From assembly GCA_963709175.1 (NCBI GenBank), contig CAVPVK010000002.1, forward strand, positions 124,001 to 188,000: 64,000 nt of DNA. The letters run 5' to 3'. Both the position numbers and the translations under genes were made by a program. The notes below the pieces were generated by a model. It worked only from the letters and a program-made list of their open reading frames with translations, ran no database searches and had not been told where the DNA came from. Source of the stretch: JANXQG01 sp963709175. Lineage in GTDB: Bacteria; Planctomycetota; Planctomycetia; Pirellulales; Thermoguttaceae. Below are positions 10,559-20,187 of the stretch, in pieces (positions within the stretch are counted from its first letter, which is position 1; each line of letters starts with the position of its first letter).

Positions 10559-12314
10559 CAGCAACTCCCGATAAATCGAGCGGCTAACAGCGTTAGGGCA
10601 TCAAGTTTTGAGTGTGCGTATGTTAGACGAAAAGATGGGCGAGATACGGGCGATAGAGGGCGCCGTTGTTAGACGTGTGCGGAGCGGCGAAGGCCCTGGA
10701 TTATCACAGAAACTCGTTGTTGCGCAGCGTGAGCGTGCCGACGTCGGGCTTCTCTGAGCTGGAGCAGCCGTATGCGAGCGGTGGAGGGAGCGCGGAAATA
10801 CAGAGAGGCCAGGTTAACACGTATTCCGTGTCGGTGCGGGGAGTTGCTTGGCGAGGTCATAGAGGATGACCTCGTAAAGGTGACGCATCGAGTGGAAAAC
10901 GAAGTGTCGGAAGTGAGAGCGCAGATTATCCCACAGTGCCCGCTTGCTCGTCAACTTCTTCCGCACGGCCTTAAATAGCGGGCAGCAGAGTTGTTGGACC
11001 TCATCGACCAGGAACGCCAACATCATCAACATGGCAAAGACTACCGACAGGTTCTTCTTGCCATGGCCATAATTGTGTTCGAAGTGGTAACCCTGATTCT
11101 TGAGCGTGTTGAACGTCTCGTTCTCGATTTTCCAGCGACAGCGGCCGCCTCTTACCAGGCAACGGGCATTCTGGCGAGAGATCTTCAGGTCCGTAACCCA
11201 GGTCCAGGTCCGTTCCTCGCCGTCAGGGCTGATCTCGTAGCAATGGAGCCAATTCACGCGCAAATCTTGGTTGGATTCGTTTAGCGGCACGTCGTTGATG
11301 AAGGAAATCTCGTGGTAGACATCCCCTTCAGTCCAGGAAATCGTCGTCACCCGGTCGACCTCCCAGGCGGCGAGCACCTGGTCCCAGAGAAAATCATGAT
11401 CCCCCGGTTTGGCTCCCAGGATGAAGTGCATGTTCAGGCTCTGCAACTCGCGGATATGCGGGGCGTTGCTCGCCAACCCGTCCTCGACAACGATCAGCTT
11501 CAGATGGGGATGCTCTCCGCGGATTTTCTGCAGCAAGCGTTTGGCCGCGTTTCGCTCGCAATCGTTTTTGCGGGTGCCGTCTTGTTTCACAATGGGTTCG
11601 GGAGCGAAAGGAATCACCTCTCGGTGATCCGGGTGGATCATCACGGCTGCCAGCATCTGGTGCTGATAGGTAGTCTCTTGCGTCTGGCGATGCACTTTTT
11701 CCAGGCAGGAGTCGCAGTGGATGGCCGAAGAAGAGAAATACCCGGTGCCGTCCAAGGAGAGCAGGTAGCAGCCTTGATGGAAGACAAACGGCTCCAGGGC
11801 TTTTCCACGCTGGAGTTGGCGAAAGACAGCGTCGAACAAGGGTCGTATCGCCTGCGGCTCCACGGGGTCGAGGATCTCCCGCATGTGAGTGTCCGACGGA
11901 ACACGCGCGATGCCGAACAGGTTCCCCATGTTCTCATCGTTGCGGCGCTCGTCAAATGCCAGCAGGGAAGGGTCTTTCAGCACAAACATGCTGAAAGCCG
12001 ACATGAGCGCGTTCGTCAAGGAAATCGGGCACTCCCGCCCACGATGGTCCGCGATCTTATCACATTCCAGCCGCAAGAGTGCGTACAAGGCATCGGCCGA
12101 GAGATGCTTGCGCTTCGGCGGAGTGCGTTGTTTTGGTGGACGAGGCAGGATCACGACGACTCTTCTCACCCAGTACCGAATTACCATCCTGGCTGGCAAA
12201 CCGCCATCCTACCCTCATTACGCTGGATGATATACCGCTGTTCACTGCTTTACGAAGCCTCCTGCTGTTTCTTGCCCCTTTTTAGGCCACATTCAGCTTC
12301 AGCGGGAACTGCTG
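10559..12314. mobile_element. insertion sequence, 1,756 bp, with terminal inverted repeats
   Basis: The left end begins CAGCAACTCCCGATAAA. The right end, read inward on the minus strand, begins CAGCAGTTCCCGCTGAA. They agree at 13 of 17 positions and both start CAGCA. Nine-base direct repeats (AAATTGGTT) flank the element exactly. It holds one long transposase gene on the minus strand. The ends, target duplication and uninterrupted gene suggest a recent and possibly active copy. The 9-bp duplication and DDE transposase fit the broad IS4-like group, but I cannot assign a family name. Confidence 0.85.
10814..12199 (-). CDS. DDE transposase of the insertion sequence
   Basis: 461 residues, uninterrupted. 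The recognisable order is LSLDGTGYFSSSAIHCDSC (first acidic residue), a KNDCERNAAKRLL helix, LKLIVVEDGLASNAPHIREL (second acidic residue), and WKIENETFNTLKNQGYHFEH (glutamate, followed by a K like the YREK motif of IS4-type enzymes). The start is uncertain: 12199 gives a basic leader, and the Met at 12187 is equally possible. Transposases of this type cut and paste the element through its terminal repeats. The leftward gene ends 255 bases inside the left end of the element. Confidence 0.85.
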   Translation of the reverse strand: MPARMVIRYWVRRVVVILPRPPKQRTPPKRKHLSADALYALLRLECDKIADHRGRECPISLTNALMSAFSMFVLKDPSLLAFDERRNDENMGNLFGIARVPSDTHMREILDPVEPQAIRPLFDAVFRQLQRGKALEPFVFHQGCYLLSLDGTGYFSSSAIHCDSCLEKVHRQTQETTYQHQMLAAVMIHPDHREVIPFAPEPIVKQDGTRKNDCERNAAKRLLQKIRGEHPHLKLIVVEDGLASNAPHIRELQSLNMHFILGAKPGDHDFLWDQVLAAWEVDRVTTISWTEGDVYHEISFINDVPLNESNQDLRVNWLHCYEISPDGEERTWTWVTDLKISRQNARCLVRGGRCRWKIENETFNTLKNQGYHFEHNYGHGKKNLSVVFAMLMMLAFLVDEVQQLCCPLFKAVRKKLTSKRALWDNLRSHFRHFVFHSMRHLYEVILYDLAKQLPAPTRNTC

Positions 12315-12323
12315 AAATTGGTT
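12315..12323. repeat. target-site duplication, right copy
   Basis: AAATTGGTT is the second copy of the nine bases at 10550-10558. Its last T is also the first base of the TTGACA promoter element of the next gene. Confidence 0.8.
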
Positions 12324-12351
12324 TGACATTTCCGCCCGGCGCGTGTAGTAT
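12323..12351 (+). promoter_or_regulatory. strong sigma70-type promoter for the Hint protein
   Basis: TTGACA (12323-12328), an exact 17-base spacer, then TAGTAT (12346-12351). The ATG of the Hint protein follows 45 bases after the -10. The insertion sequence ends right at the -35, and the target duplication leaves the -35 intact. Confidence 0.65.
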
Positions 12352-12396
12352 GACTTTCCAGTGCGAGGAACGTCTTTTTGGTCAGAGGAGGCGATC

Positions 12397-14491
12397 ATGG
12401 CAACACATGGTCTTTTTTCCACGGCCGGACGGGTTTCGACGCCCCTGGCCATCGCTGTCTTGCTGGTTTGCCGTGGTTGGTCTGCGGAACCTGGGCAAAA
12501 TGCGAGTTCTTCAGATTCGGCCACTCCTAGCCTCGTCCGCGAGGCCCTCGAAAAAGAAGTGGCGGGCGACAACCGGCAGCGTGAATCGCTCTTGCGGCAG
12601 GCCCTCGATCGGTCGCCCAAAGACCCCGCCCCCCATTGGCAGCTTGGACAAGTTCGGCTGCACGACAAGTGGCAATCGCCGGCGGATGTCGAGCGGGCTT
12701 CGTGCCACGACAAGCCGTTGGCAGAGTATTCCAAGCGCCGCGATGCGGCGGGGCTGAATGTCGACGACCAGGTCGCGCTTGCCCGTTGGTGCCGCAAGAA
12801 CCAGCTCAACCAGCAGCAGCGGATCCACTGGGCGCTGGTCCTTCAACTCGATCCGGGCAATGCCGACGCGCTGAAGGCGCTCGGCATGCGACCGTTTCAT
12901 GGCACGCTGGCCACCCCGTCCCAGATCGATCAGTTGCGGGCCCAGATGCATCGAGTGGCAAAGGCCACCGACCGCTGGCGTCCGCGGATCGGGCAGTGGC
13001 TGGGCACAATCCAGCGTGGCGATGCCCTGCTGCCCCAGGACTTGCGGGACCGGATTTGCGTCATATCCGATTCCGGTGAAATGCTGGGCTTGGAACGAGG
13101 CCTCTGGCTGGAGGCAGGGGCCAAGAACAAGAAACAAGAGCTACACCGGATGATCCTGGCGATCGCGCTTGCCTTGGCCGACAATCCTTATCCGGCCGGT
13201 GCCGAAGCCCTGGCTCGCAGCGCGGCATTCTCGGAGTACACCGATGTCCGCAGCGCGGCCATTTCCGGATTGAAGAAGCATCCGCTGGACCACTACGTGC
13301 CACTCTTGCTCTCAGGGCTGCAATCGCCGATCGAGGCCGACATGCAGTGCATGCTGAGCGCCACGGGCGACCTGATAACGCGCTATTCCGTCTTCCAGGA
13401 GGGGGCGCTGAACAATGTCTCGGCTTCGCTGCTGCTTGCCCCCGTCGACACTCCCGGCGGCTTTTCCGGTGACGTGTCCGTGACGCCCGGCACGGGAACT
13501 GTCCAGTTCACCTATGCCCGTCAGCAGCAAGTGATGAGCCGCAGCAACCCGGGCGAGCTCTCCAAAGCGGAGGTCGAGGCACGAAACGATCGAGCGCTGC
13601 TGCCGGGTGAACTGGCCACCGCTAATGCTGTTAACGCGGCCGTGCCCGCCTTGAATTGGCGACGCAACGCCGAAAGATCGCAGGCCCAGGCCCGCCAACA
13701 GGACGCCGCTCTCCGCGTCGCCGTCGAGCGCACCAATAAGACGATTGCAGAACGCAACGCACAGATCGTGACCGTCCTATGTCAGACGACCGGCCAGCAG
13801 TTGGACGATCAGCCTGCCAAGTGGTGGGCCTGGTGGTGGCAGGATTACAATGAATCCTACAACGTCACCGGCGGAACGAGCCAAACTGATGGCGATGCGC
13901 CTGCCAAGCCCGAAAATCACTATGATGGCTACGTGGAATATGAGGGCAGCACTCCCACGTATGGCACGATACGCAGCGTAGGAAGTGGCCCGGCCGCCTT
14001 TTTCCTGTTTCGCCCCGGGCACGAAGGTCTGGACGCTGACTGGGCGGCAGCCGATCGAACGGATCAAGATCGGCGATTGCCTGCTAGCCCAGGACGTCGA
14101 GAGCGGCGAACTGGCCTACAAGCCGGTGCTGGCAACAACGGTTCGCCAGCCGGGACCGCGGATGCGAGTGCGTTTGGGCGGCGAGTCGATCGATGCCACG
14201 CCCAGCCATCCTTTCTGGGTGGTGGGTCGGGGCTGGCAGATGACCAAGCAACTGGTGGTGGGCGATCGCGTGCACACGCCTTCCGGCGGCGTGACGGTCG
14301 AAAGCATCGAGAAGCTCGGTGCCGATCCATCGCTTGCCACCGGTTGGGCCTACAACCTGATCGTGGCCGACTTCAACAGCTATTTCGTCGGGGACCAGGG
14401 CATCCTGGTGCACGATAACACGCCCCGCGCGGCCACGGCGGCGCGGCTCCCCGGTCTGGGGCCAAGTCCGATGCACGTAGCCGCCCCCTAG
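12397..14491 (+). CDS. secreted HEAT/TPR-like protein with C-terminal Hint domain (one frameshift)
   Basis: ATG 12397 has AGAGGAGG seven bases upstream and starts a signal peptide (VSTPLAIAVLLVCRGWSA). The first 500 residues are helical-repeat-like: a TPR-type opening (LLRQALDRSPKDPAPHWQLG), then a HEAT-like stretch (ALARSAAFSEYTDVRSAAIS). After a frame change near 13,990-14,000 comes a Hint domain: CFAPGTKVWTLTGRQPIERI with the nucleophilic Cys, TPSHPFWVVG, and a C-terminal NLIVADFNSYFVGDQGILVH. Hint domains are self-cleaving modules known from inteins, Hedgehog proteins and polymorphic toxins. Here only about 20 residues follow the last motif, so no toxin payload is present. Reconstructed length is about 698 residues. 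Confidence 0.75.
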
Positions 14492-15082
14492 CGCCGGCAG
14501 CGTCCTACGCGCCACGCGTTGCCATTTGCGCTGACCATTACCACGGCCAGCCCCCGGTCAGCCTTGATCCTGGTGGGCTCCGCGGGGCAGAGAGGAATTG
14601 GCCGCGCATGGGCGTGGGCTCCCACGCGCTCACAGAGGCCCTCTCGCCGCCGACAGCCTTCTACCTCAGCCAGGCGGCCAGCCCCGCCTATGCGAGGCTA
14701 CTCCATGCGGGTTTTTTCGGCCTACGGCAAAGTCTGTCCAAACCCGTTTCCGCGCGAGTCCATTCGTAAGCGTCCGGCGGACCACGTGGAGATTGCGTGG
14801 CGATAGCGCAAGGGAACGCCCGGCCACTGGCCGGGCGTTCGGGCTTGCTTAAGGGCGGGGCCGGGCAGTATGATTATTCCGAACTTACACTCGATTGAAT
14901 GTAATTCCCCGCTGTCATGCTTTCAAATGTATCGCCCGGCTTGATGGCCGCAACGTCGCAAATCCAGGAACGTGGATGCAATCACTGCGAGGATTGCTTG
15001 CCTACGCACATCCAAAATCCTGCCCCAAAATCAAGAATCCGGGGCAGCGCTGGCCGTGCAAAGGCAATTCGAGTACAATGCA
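14492..15082. other. gene-free stretch after the Hint protein
   Basis: Several short open frames exist, but none has codon character or motifs I can support. The only clear structure is the perfect palindrome at 14814-14840. A short piece (GCTACTCCATGCGGGTTTT, about 14,697-14,715) resembles sequence near 894-913. Confidence 0.45.
14814..14840. terminator. perfect 13-bp palindrome, probable terminator
   Basis: GAACGCCCGGCCA and its exact reverse complement are separated by one base, so in practice the stem is about 12 bp with a 3-base loop. No clean T-run follows. It lies 320 bases after the Hint gene and before the tRNA-like sequence. Confidence 0.5.
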
Positions 15083-15231
15083 ACCGAAGCGGTCGTCGTG
15101 GCGGAAGTCGTTACAATGGAGTGATCTACGACGCGAGATCAGTGCTTGTGCCCTGCTGACGCAGTGGTCGCCAAGTGTTCTCAAAATCCAGTTCTCGCAA
15201 GAGAGTGTGGGTTCAAGTCCCACCTTCGGTA
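15083..15231 (+). tRNA. tRNA-Leu(CAA)-like sequence, interrupted and probably non-functional
   Basis: The 3' half is clearly tRNA-derived. It has an anticodon loop CTCAAAA (15180-15186, anticodon CAA), a class II variable arm TCTC-GCAA-GAGA, a T-arm GTGGG-TTCAAGT-CCCAC, and an acceptor strand CTTCGGT (15224-15230). A perfect seven-base partner for that strand, ACCGAAG, lies at 15083-15089, and D-arm-like pieces (GTGGCGGAA, CTGACGCAGTGGT) lie between. The whole is about 149 bases instead of about 85, and the 5' anticodon stem does not pair. I read it as a tRNA-Leu gene, or a phage-carried copy of one, broken by insertions. A normal functional tRNA is unlikely. Confidence 0.45.
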
Positions 15232-15245
15232 CGTGGAGGATTGTC

Positions 15246-15698
15246 ATGAAATGCCAGGTGGTTTTGGTTTTCGCAACGATACTCGGTCTGCTTACTGCAT
15301 CGGCAAGTGCCGATGACGGTCAGTTCACGGGCCCGGTCCTACAGGTGATCCGACTGAAACCTGGGGAGTCCAAACGAATCGAACTTGCTCTGCCATTCGG
15401 TAGGGTCCAATTTCGGCCTGGGGGCGCGAGCGGGCGGACCTTTCTGTATTTGGAGACGCTGCCGATGGCCGAGGGCGGAGTAGTGCCCGCCAAGGGGAAG
15501 TCGATCAATCACGACGTAAACAAGGTGTACGAACTGACGACGGGCGTCCGATTAGCTTGGGTAGCCGATCGCCCCGAGATTGAGGTTCGCGCCGATGCAG
15601 GGGCCAAATCCGGAACGACGGATGTGAAGTTGCGATACGAGACCTTCGGGGGCGGAACCTATGTGAGCGGGTATCGAGTGGTTGTGGAATCCAAGTAA
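15246..15698 (+). CDS. small secreted protein of unknown function
   Basis: 150 residues. The ATG at 15246 has GGAGG eight bases upstream, and this Shine-Dalgarno begins just after the tRNA-like sequence ends. A signal peptide (MKCQVVLVFATILGLLTASA) precedes a beta-rich domain: VLQVIRLKPGESKRIELALP, an aromatic-poor middle and LRYETFGGGTYVSGYRVVVE. No family is recognised; the fold resembles small periplasmic beta-sandwich proteins. It stands alone, with debris of mobile genes downstream. Confidence 0.7.
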   Translation: MKCQVVLVFATILGLLTASASADDGQFTGPVLQVIRLKPGESKRIELALPFGRVQFRPGGASGRTFLYLETLPMAEGGVVPAKGKSINHDVNKVYELTTGVRLAWVADRPEIEVRADAGAKSGTTDVKLRYETFGGGTYVSGYRVVVESK

Positions 15699-15913
15699 GG
15701 AGTGAACAAGAGGGCAACTTGAAGCCGCACTATCGCCGGGCCGCACGGTTCGGCATTATCCGAGATCATTCAAGGCGAAACTGCTTCGCGTTGCAATAAC
15801 TGGCTTTTTTGCGCGACTCCCCAACGGTATCCAGAAAGCGATCTGTCCGTTCTGACGACCCGATGGCACGGGATTGCTACCGCTAGAGTATTTGCCCCGC
15901 ATGCCGGAGGGTA

Positions 15914-16105
15914 TGGGGTCAACCCTACGTTAGACATTTATGGATAGACTTGCCGCGTGAAAGTTGGTACTTGGCGGTCATGGCACGATCGTTAAGAATC
16001 GAATTGGCCGGGGGACTATACCATGTGATGTGCCGCGGCAACGAGCGGCGGGCGATTTTCCGCGACGACGACGATCGCCAGCGGCGACTGGACTGGCCAC
16101 CTTGA
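15914..16105 (+). pseudogene. REP-associated tyrosine transposase (Y1/IS200-like), N-terminal fragment
   Basis: ATG 15980 begins MARSLRIELAGGLYHVMCRG, then NERRAIFRDDDDRQRRLDW, the canonical opening of REP-associated tyrosine transposases. It stops after about 41 residues, before the HUH and catalytic Tyr motifs. The upstream bases GGGGTCAACCCTACGTTAGA (from 15915) are of the kind that stand at the left end of such elements. The gene is truncated exactly where a piece of another accessory gene (minus strand) begins, so it cannot be active. Confidence 0.7.
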
Positions 16106-16193
16106 ACATGTTGCTGGCACCGTCACCGATGCCGCACATCGACAGGTAGAGCGGATCGAAGATCACCACCTTGAGGTGGTTGAAGGCAGCCAA
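16106..16193 (-). pseudogene. fragment of a RepA/DnaB-like AAA ATPase gene
   Basis: The minus strand reads LKVVIFDPLYLSMCGIGDGA and SNMFKV. A Walker-B-like strand followed by DPLYL and a Gly/Ala-rich loop is characteristic of the phage- and plasmid-type RepA/DnaB-like ATPases I know from planctomycete accessory regions. Only some 30 residues remain, wedged between the transposase fragment and the conserved 3' element. Assignment is from pattern memory. Confidence 0.4.
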
Positions 16194-16440
16194 CGGCGCT
16201 GGAGGTCGGCGATGACGCTTACGCCTGCTGCCTGCCGCCGAAAGGCGGCACGCGGTCAGGCTTTTCTTTTAGCGGTCGTGGCCTTTCGCAAGGGTCGGCC
16301 ACGCCCAGGTAAGCCGGCGGCATGGCTGCTCGATCAGGCTGCCCTTCGTGCCGCGCTCGCCGAGGACGAAGGCGAGGGGAAGGAAAGGATGGCTGGGGCG
16401 TTGCGCTGGGCGAAGGCCGCTGGCTTAGCGGTTCTCGCTG
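16183..16440. repeat. conserved 3' element of PEP-CTERM gene, copy B
   Basis: Closely similar to 6879-7130. It covers the end of repeat protein 2 (tail FPSPSSSASAARRAA), its stop and about 150 bases beyond, including the hairpin GCCGCC-GAAA-GGCGGC at 16234-16249 followed by GGCTTTTCTTTTA. The loop differs from copy A (GAAA for TGAA) while the stem is kept, which supports a selected structure. The outer edge GAAGGCAGCCAACGGCGC matches copy A and joins the ATPase fragment. Confidence 0.75.
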
Positions 16441-19400
16441 TTGGCCGCCGCAAACCGAGGCCGATAAGGCCGAGGGCGCCGGCGACAAGCAAGGCCAGCG
16501 TCGCGGGTTCCGGCACAACCGTAAGCAGCAGTTCGTTATTCGAGACCGAAAGCGTTGCCGGCAGACCATCGATCGAGCCGCTGACGTTGCTCCCCAGGCC
16601 GGCGATCGATTCGGCGTCGACCAGCGTATAAGTGCCGGGCCCGAAGCCAGGCAGCGGCGTAAAGTCGAAATTGGAGAACCCCTGGCCGTTGAAGGTCAGG
16701 TCGCCGTAGGGCATGGAGACCTCGTCGTCGGTCGGAAACCCGTCCAGTTCGTAGTCCATTTTCGCGCCAGACGTCAACACCAGGTTTCCGCTCAAGATCA
16801 ACGTGCCCAGCGGGTCGCCCGGGGAAAGAGCGCCGGCGGCGTTGACGGTGACGCTGCCGAGATGGCCCGAGCCGCCCAACGTGCCGCCGTTGACCGTCAC
16901 CGGGCTGGCGAGTGAGCCGTTGACAACCAAGCCGCCTCGGTTGACGGTGGTCGGGCCGGAGTAGGTATTGCTGCCGGCGAGGACTTGCGTGCCGCCGCCG
17001 CTCATTACCAGGCTGATGGCGCCCAGGGTGCCGCCGCCCGCGATCGCGCCGCTGAAGGTGGTTGAACCGCCGCTGGGGCTCAAGGTCAGGACAGATACGG
17101 CGGTCGTGTTGCTGCTGATGAATGCACCGGCTCCCGACAAAGAGGCGACCTGCTGACTGCCGCCGGCGAGGTCCAGCGCGGCGCTGCTGGCGATCGTCAG
17201 TGACGTGGCGGCCGGCAGGACATTGTCGCCGCCGCCGCCCGTTGCCGCGGGAAGCCCGGAAATTCCCAGTCCCCACTTGGCGTTGAGGTAGGCCTCGACC
17301 GCCTGGAATTGGCTGGCGCTCAGCGACGAACTGTACGCCACAACCTCGCCGATGTAGCCGTCGAAGTCTCGATTCATGAAGGTGTTGTTGCTCAACGAGG
17401 TCGAGTTCCAGGGGAACGTGGATGTGGTCGATCCGCCCGCGTAGGCCGCCAGGAGCTGGGGCGTGCCGGCCGGGGCATTACCCGACTGCAGCGCGGCGTT
17501 GATATACATCGCCCCCCCGCTGCCGTTAGTAAAGTCATTGACATTGCCGGGGTTGTAGATACTCGTAGCGCTGGCGATGCGGATGTCGTGGTCGTTGTCC
17601 GTCCAGCCGAACATGCCGTCGTCGCCCGTAATGGAGCCCTCGACCTGTTCAATGATGAATACGGTCTCCGGGCTGCTGGAGTTGCCCATGGCAAGCGTCG
17701 CATTGGCGGCACCGTTGAAATACAGGACGTTCTTGCCGTCGAAACCGCTTGCGCCGCTGACCGCAGTCACCGTAGAATTGGCATTCACGAAGTTATTGCC
17801 ATGCCCGGAGATGTCGTTCAACTGCGTGACATAGCCGCTGCCGTTAACCGTGTAGTTCTTCGGATTGGAGGCATCGACGTCATAAAGCAGGCCCGCGGAT
17901 ACCGGATTCCTGGCGCTGCCATTGAGTTGCAAGACGCCGCCGGAGATCACGGTGGCGCCAGCGTAAGTGCTGGAACCGGTTAGCGAGAGCGTGCCACTGC
18001 CGATCTTAATCAGCCGCACCAGGTCCGCTCAAGACGCCGCTGTAGACCGTGCTTTGGCCGTTCTGTCCCACCTTGAGCGTGACGGGCTCGGAGGCGGCGG
18101 TCGCCAGGGCAACGTTGTCGGCGCCCGCCAGACCACCTAAGGTTGGGGAGGTGTTGCCCGCGGCGAAGCCAAAAGCGCCGGCGGAAAGCGTGACCGTGCT
18201 GTCTTGCACCGCCAGGGGATGAGCCAGTGTGACGGTGCCGCTGGTCACGGTCAGGCCGCCGGTGAAGCTGTTCGCATTGGCGAGGACGGCGGTTCCCGAC
18301 CCGCTGCACACAAGCGCGCCCGTGCCGCTCACCGGACCGGCGAGCGTCAACGACGCGGCGGGTTGACCGATGATGATCGCCGTGGAGCTTGCCAGAACCA
18401 GCGGCGCCGAGATCGTGTGGCTGCCGAGAATCTCTTCCAAGCCGGCCGTGCCGCTGCTGCTTTGCATGGTAATGGCCGCCGATCCGGAGACTGTGTACGA
18501 GTTGCTATTGTTGAACATGATCCAGCCCTCGCTGACGGGGCTCGTAACGCTGATCGTGGATGCAACGGTGATGCTGCTGCCGAAGTTCGCAATTTCGTCG
18601 CTCAACGTCGGGGCGGCGCCGCCGGACCAGCGCGTGCCGTCCGTCCAGGTTCCACCCGAGGTTGCGCTCCAGGTAAAGGGCACGAGCGACGAGTTCACCG
18701 CGACGACTTGCGTCGGCGTATTGAACGCCAGGCCATTGCCGCCATAGCGGGTGAGGTTGTACGTCGAACCGCTGACGCCGGCAATATTGGCCGACCCCAC
18801 CAAGCCGAGCGTGGTCAGATTGTAGGCGCGTATCGTTTCGCTGTTGCTGTTGCTGGTCACTGAATAGAACATGTTGTCGGCCGCGTCGAGGCAGAAGTTT
18901 CCGGCCCCGGTAAAAGAACCGAGGTTGGCGCCGCTAACCAGGTCGTATATCTGGCCCTGGTCGTCGAAGAGTTTTCCGCCGGCCACAGCGATGTACCCGA
19001 TGTTGTAACCGCTGAGGAAAGTGGTGGCATAGCCCCCAACGCCCTGGACCCCGCTGTTGGTGATCGACATCGCCCAGTAACTCCAACTGGATACGGAGTT
19101 CTGGTAGCCGAAGGCAAGAGTGCCGGTCTCGTTGACGCAAATGATGTCCGGCCCGCCGCTCCCCAGGGTGTACCCAACGGAATCCGGAAGCTGAACGCCA
19201 TTTTGATAGATGTAAGTGCCGCCGGCCGGCGGGCTGAAGCCCGGGTAGTAGCGTGCCAACAATACGGAATTCGGCTGGCCGGGGATCGTATAGATGTTCT
19301 TCACGTCTTGTTGGTATTCGGTGCCCGTGCCGGGCAGGTTGAACGACAGATCCACCGTGCCGCGGCTAAGATTGAAGCGATCGACCATGTTGCCACCGTT

Positions 19401-19694
19401 GGCCACGGCATAGATATAGGAGCCGTCGCTCGTGATGACAATGGTGCCCGGGCTGCCGGCGATACTGTAACTCGTTCCGATCGACCCGTTCGTGGGGTTG
19501 ATCGTCGTCAAACCGGCTGAGGTGGACGCATACAGCACGCCCGTGACCGGGTTTGCGACGATGTCGTTGGCTGCGAACGTGACGATGTTCGTTGAAGGAA
19601 TGGTCGCGGCGCCGCTAGCGGTCGCGGAGAGAGCCAGCAGAGTGCATGTCACGCCCGGCAGAAGCCGGCGTGCCGCCGTTTGGTAATGATGCAT
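16334..19694 (-). CDS. autotransporter-repeat PEP-CTERM protein 2 (one frameshift)
   Basis: Start at ATG 19694 with AGGTGA upstream and a signal peptide (LLPGVTCTLLALSATASGA). The first 370 residues look like a beta-propeller (VLYASTSAGLTTINPTNGSI, TSDGSYIYAVANGGNMVDRF). Beta-strand repeats follow (SFTGGLTVTSGTVTLAHPL, STYAGATVISGGVL), then a LamG/concanavalin-like domain (YDVDASNPKNYTVNGSGYV, LNDISGHGNNF), more repeats and the PEP-CTERM tail VPEPATLALLVAGALGLIG. One extra G near 18010 breaks the frame between SGVLSGPGA and LIKIGSGTLSLTG; reconstructed length is about 1,120 residues. Probably an exosortase-anchored surface adhesin. Paralogue of 7029-9768. Confidence 0.85.
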
Positions 19695-19741
19695 GATTTC
19701 ACCTAGAGAAGTATGAAGGTCTTGAGGTTGCCGATAAGTCT

Positions 19742-20029
19742 TTAGCGGATGTTCACCAGCACCGGCAGCGGATCGCTGACGATCGCGCACGGCTCGTCGT
19801 CGCGTTCGCGAAAACGACATAATTCGACGAACAACAGGTTGGGACCATATACGAGCTTGACGAGACATCTCCATTTTCCTTGAGCTAGGGGCTCCTTGGA
19901 AGGGTGCCCGAGAAATCCCGCGCATTCCGTCCATACATGAATTATGCGCAGCACCGGCCGACCTGTCTCGAAAACGCGCGGTTCGTAGTATGCATGCCGA
20001 AAAAGGTTAGTTTTTACATGGAGTTGCAT
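19742..20029 (-). CDS. hypothetical 95-residue protein upstream of repeat protein 2
   Basis: ATG 20029 opens an uninterrupted frame ending 48 bases before repeat protein 2. The second half reads like protein (GKWRCLVKLVYGPNLLFVEL, DDEPCAIVSDPLPVLVNIR). I recognise no family. There is no strong Shine-Dalgarno. If real it would share the transcript of the gene at 19694; if not, this stretch is simply that gene's leader. Confidence 0.35.
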   Translation of the reverse strand: MQLHVKTNLFRHAYYEPRVFETGRPVLRIIHVWTECAGFLGHPSKEPLAQGKWRCLVKLVYGPNLLFVELCRFRERDDEPCAIVSDPLPVLVNIR

Positions 20030-20035
20030 GTTTGA

Positions 20036-20180
20036 AAATCGTTGTGGAGTGGTGCGCGAATTCGTGCGGGGCGGAATACTACGCCGCGTCCCGCAGACAA
20101 CCCAACCGGCTCAGACTCCGGTGCTGACCGTGTCCTTCGGGGCGGTTCCTGGAACAACAGGTCGGAAGGACTTCCGCCGT
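20036..20180 (+). pseudogene. C-terminal remnant of a formylglycine-generating-enzyme-like gene
   Basis: The plus strand reads VEWCANSCGAEYYAA and, after a one-base shift near 20090, PADNPTGSDSGADRVLRGGS then WNNRSEGL. The WCxN and RGGSWN signatures are the classical C-terminal part of SUMF1-family proteins. Nothing precedes or follows it in frame. It ends where the minus-strand SUMF1 gene (stop at 20188) begins, tail to tail. Confidence 0.65.
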
Positions 20181-20187
20181 GCGCCGG

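Noticed and set aside
11312..12757. 481-codon plus-strand frame across the insertion sequence and into the Hint gene
   Set aside because: It crosses the IS border and target duplication and has no domain. It is a shadow of the transposase and of the Hint gene.
14492..14813. Possible gene after the Hint protein
   Set aside because: Two short frames look faintly protein-like (for example VGSHALTEALSPPTAFYLSQ), but neither has a start, Shine-Dalgarno or family.
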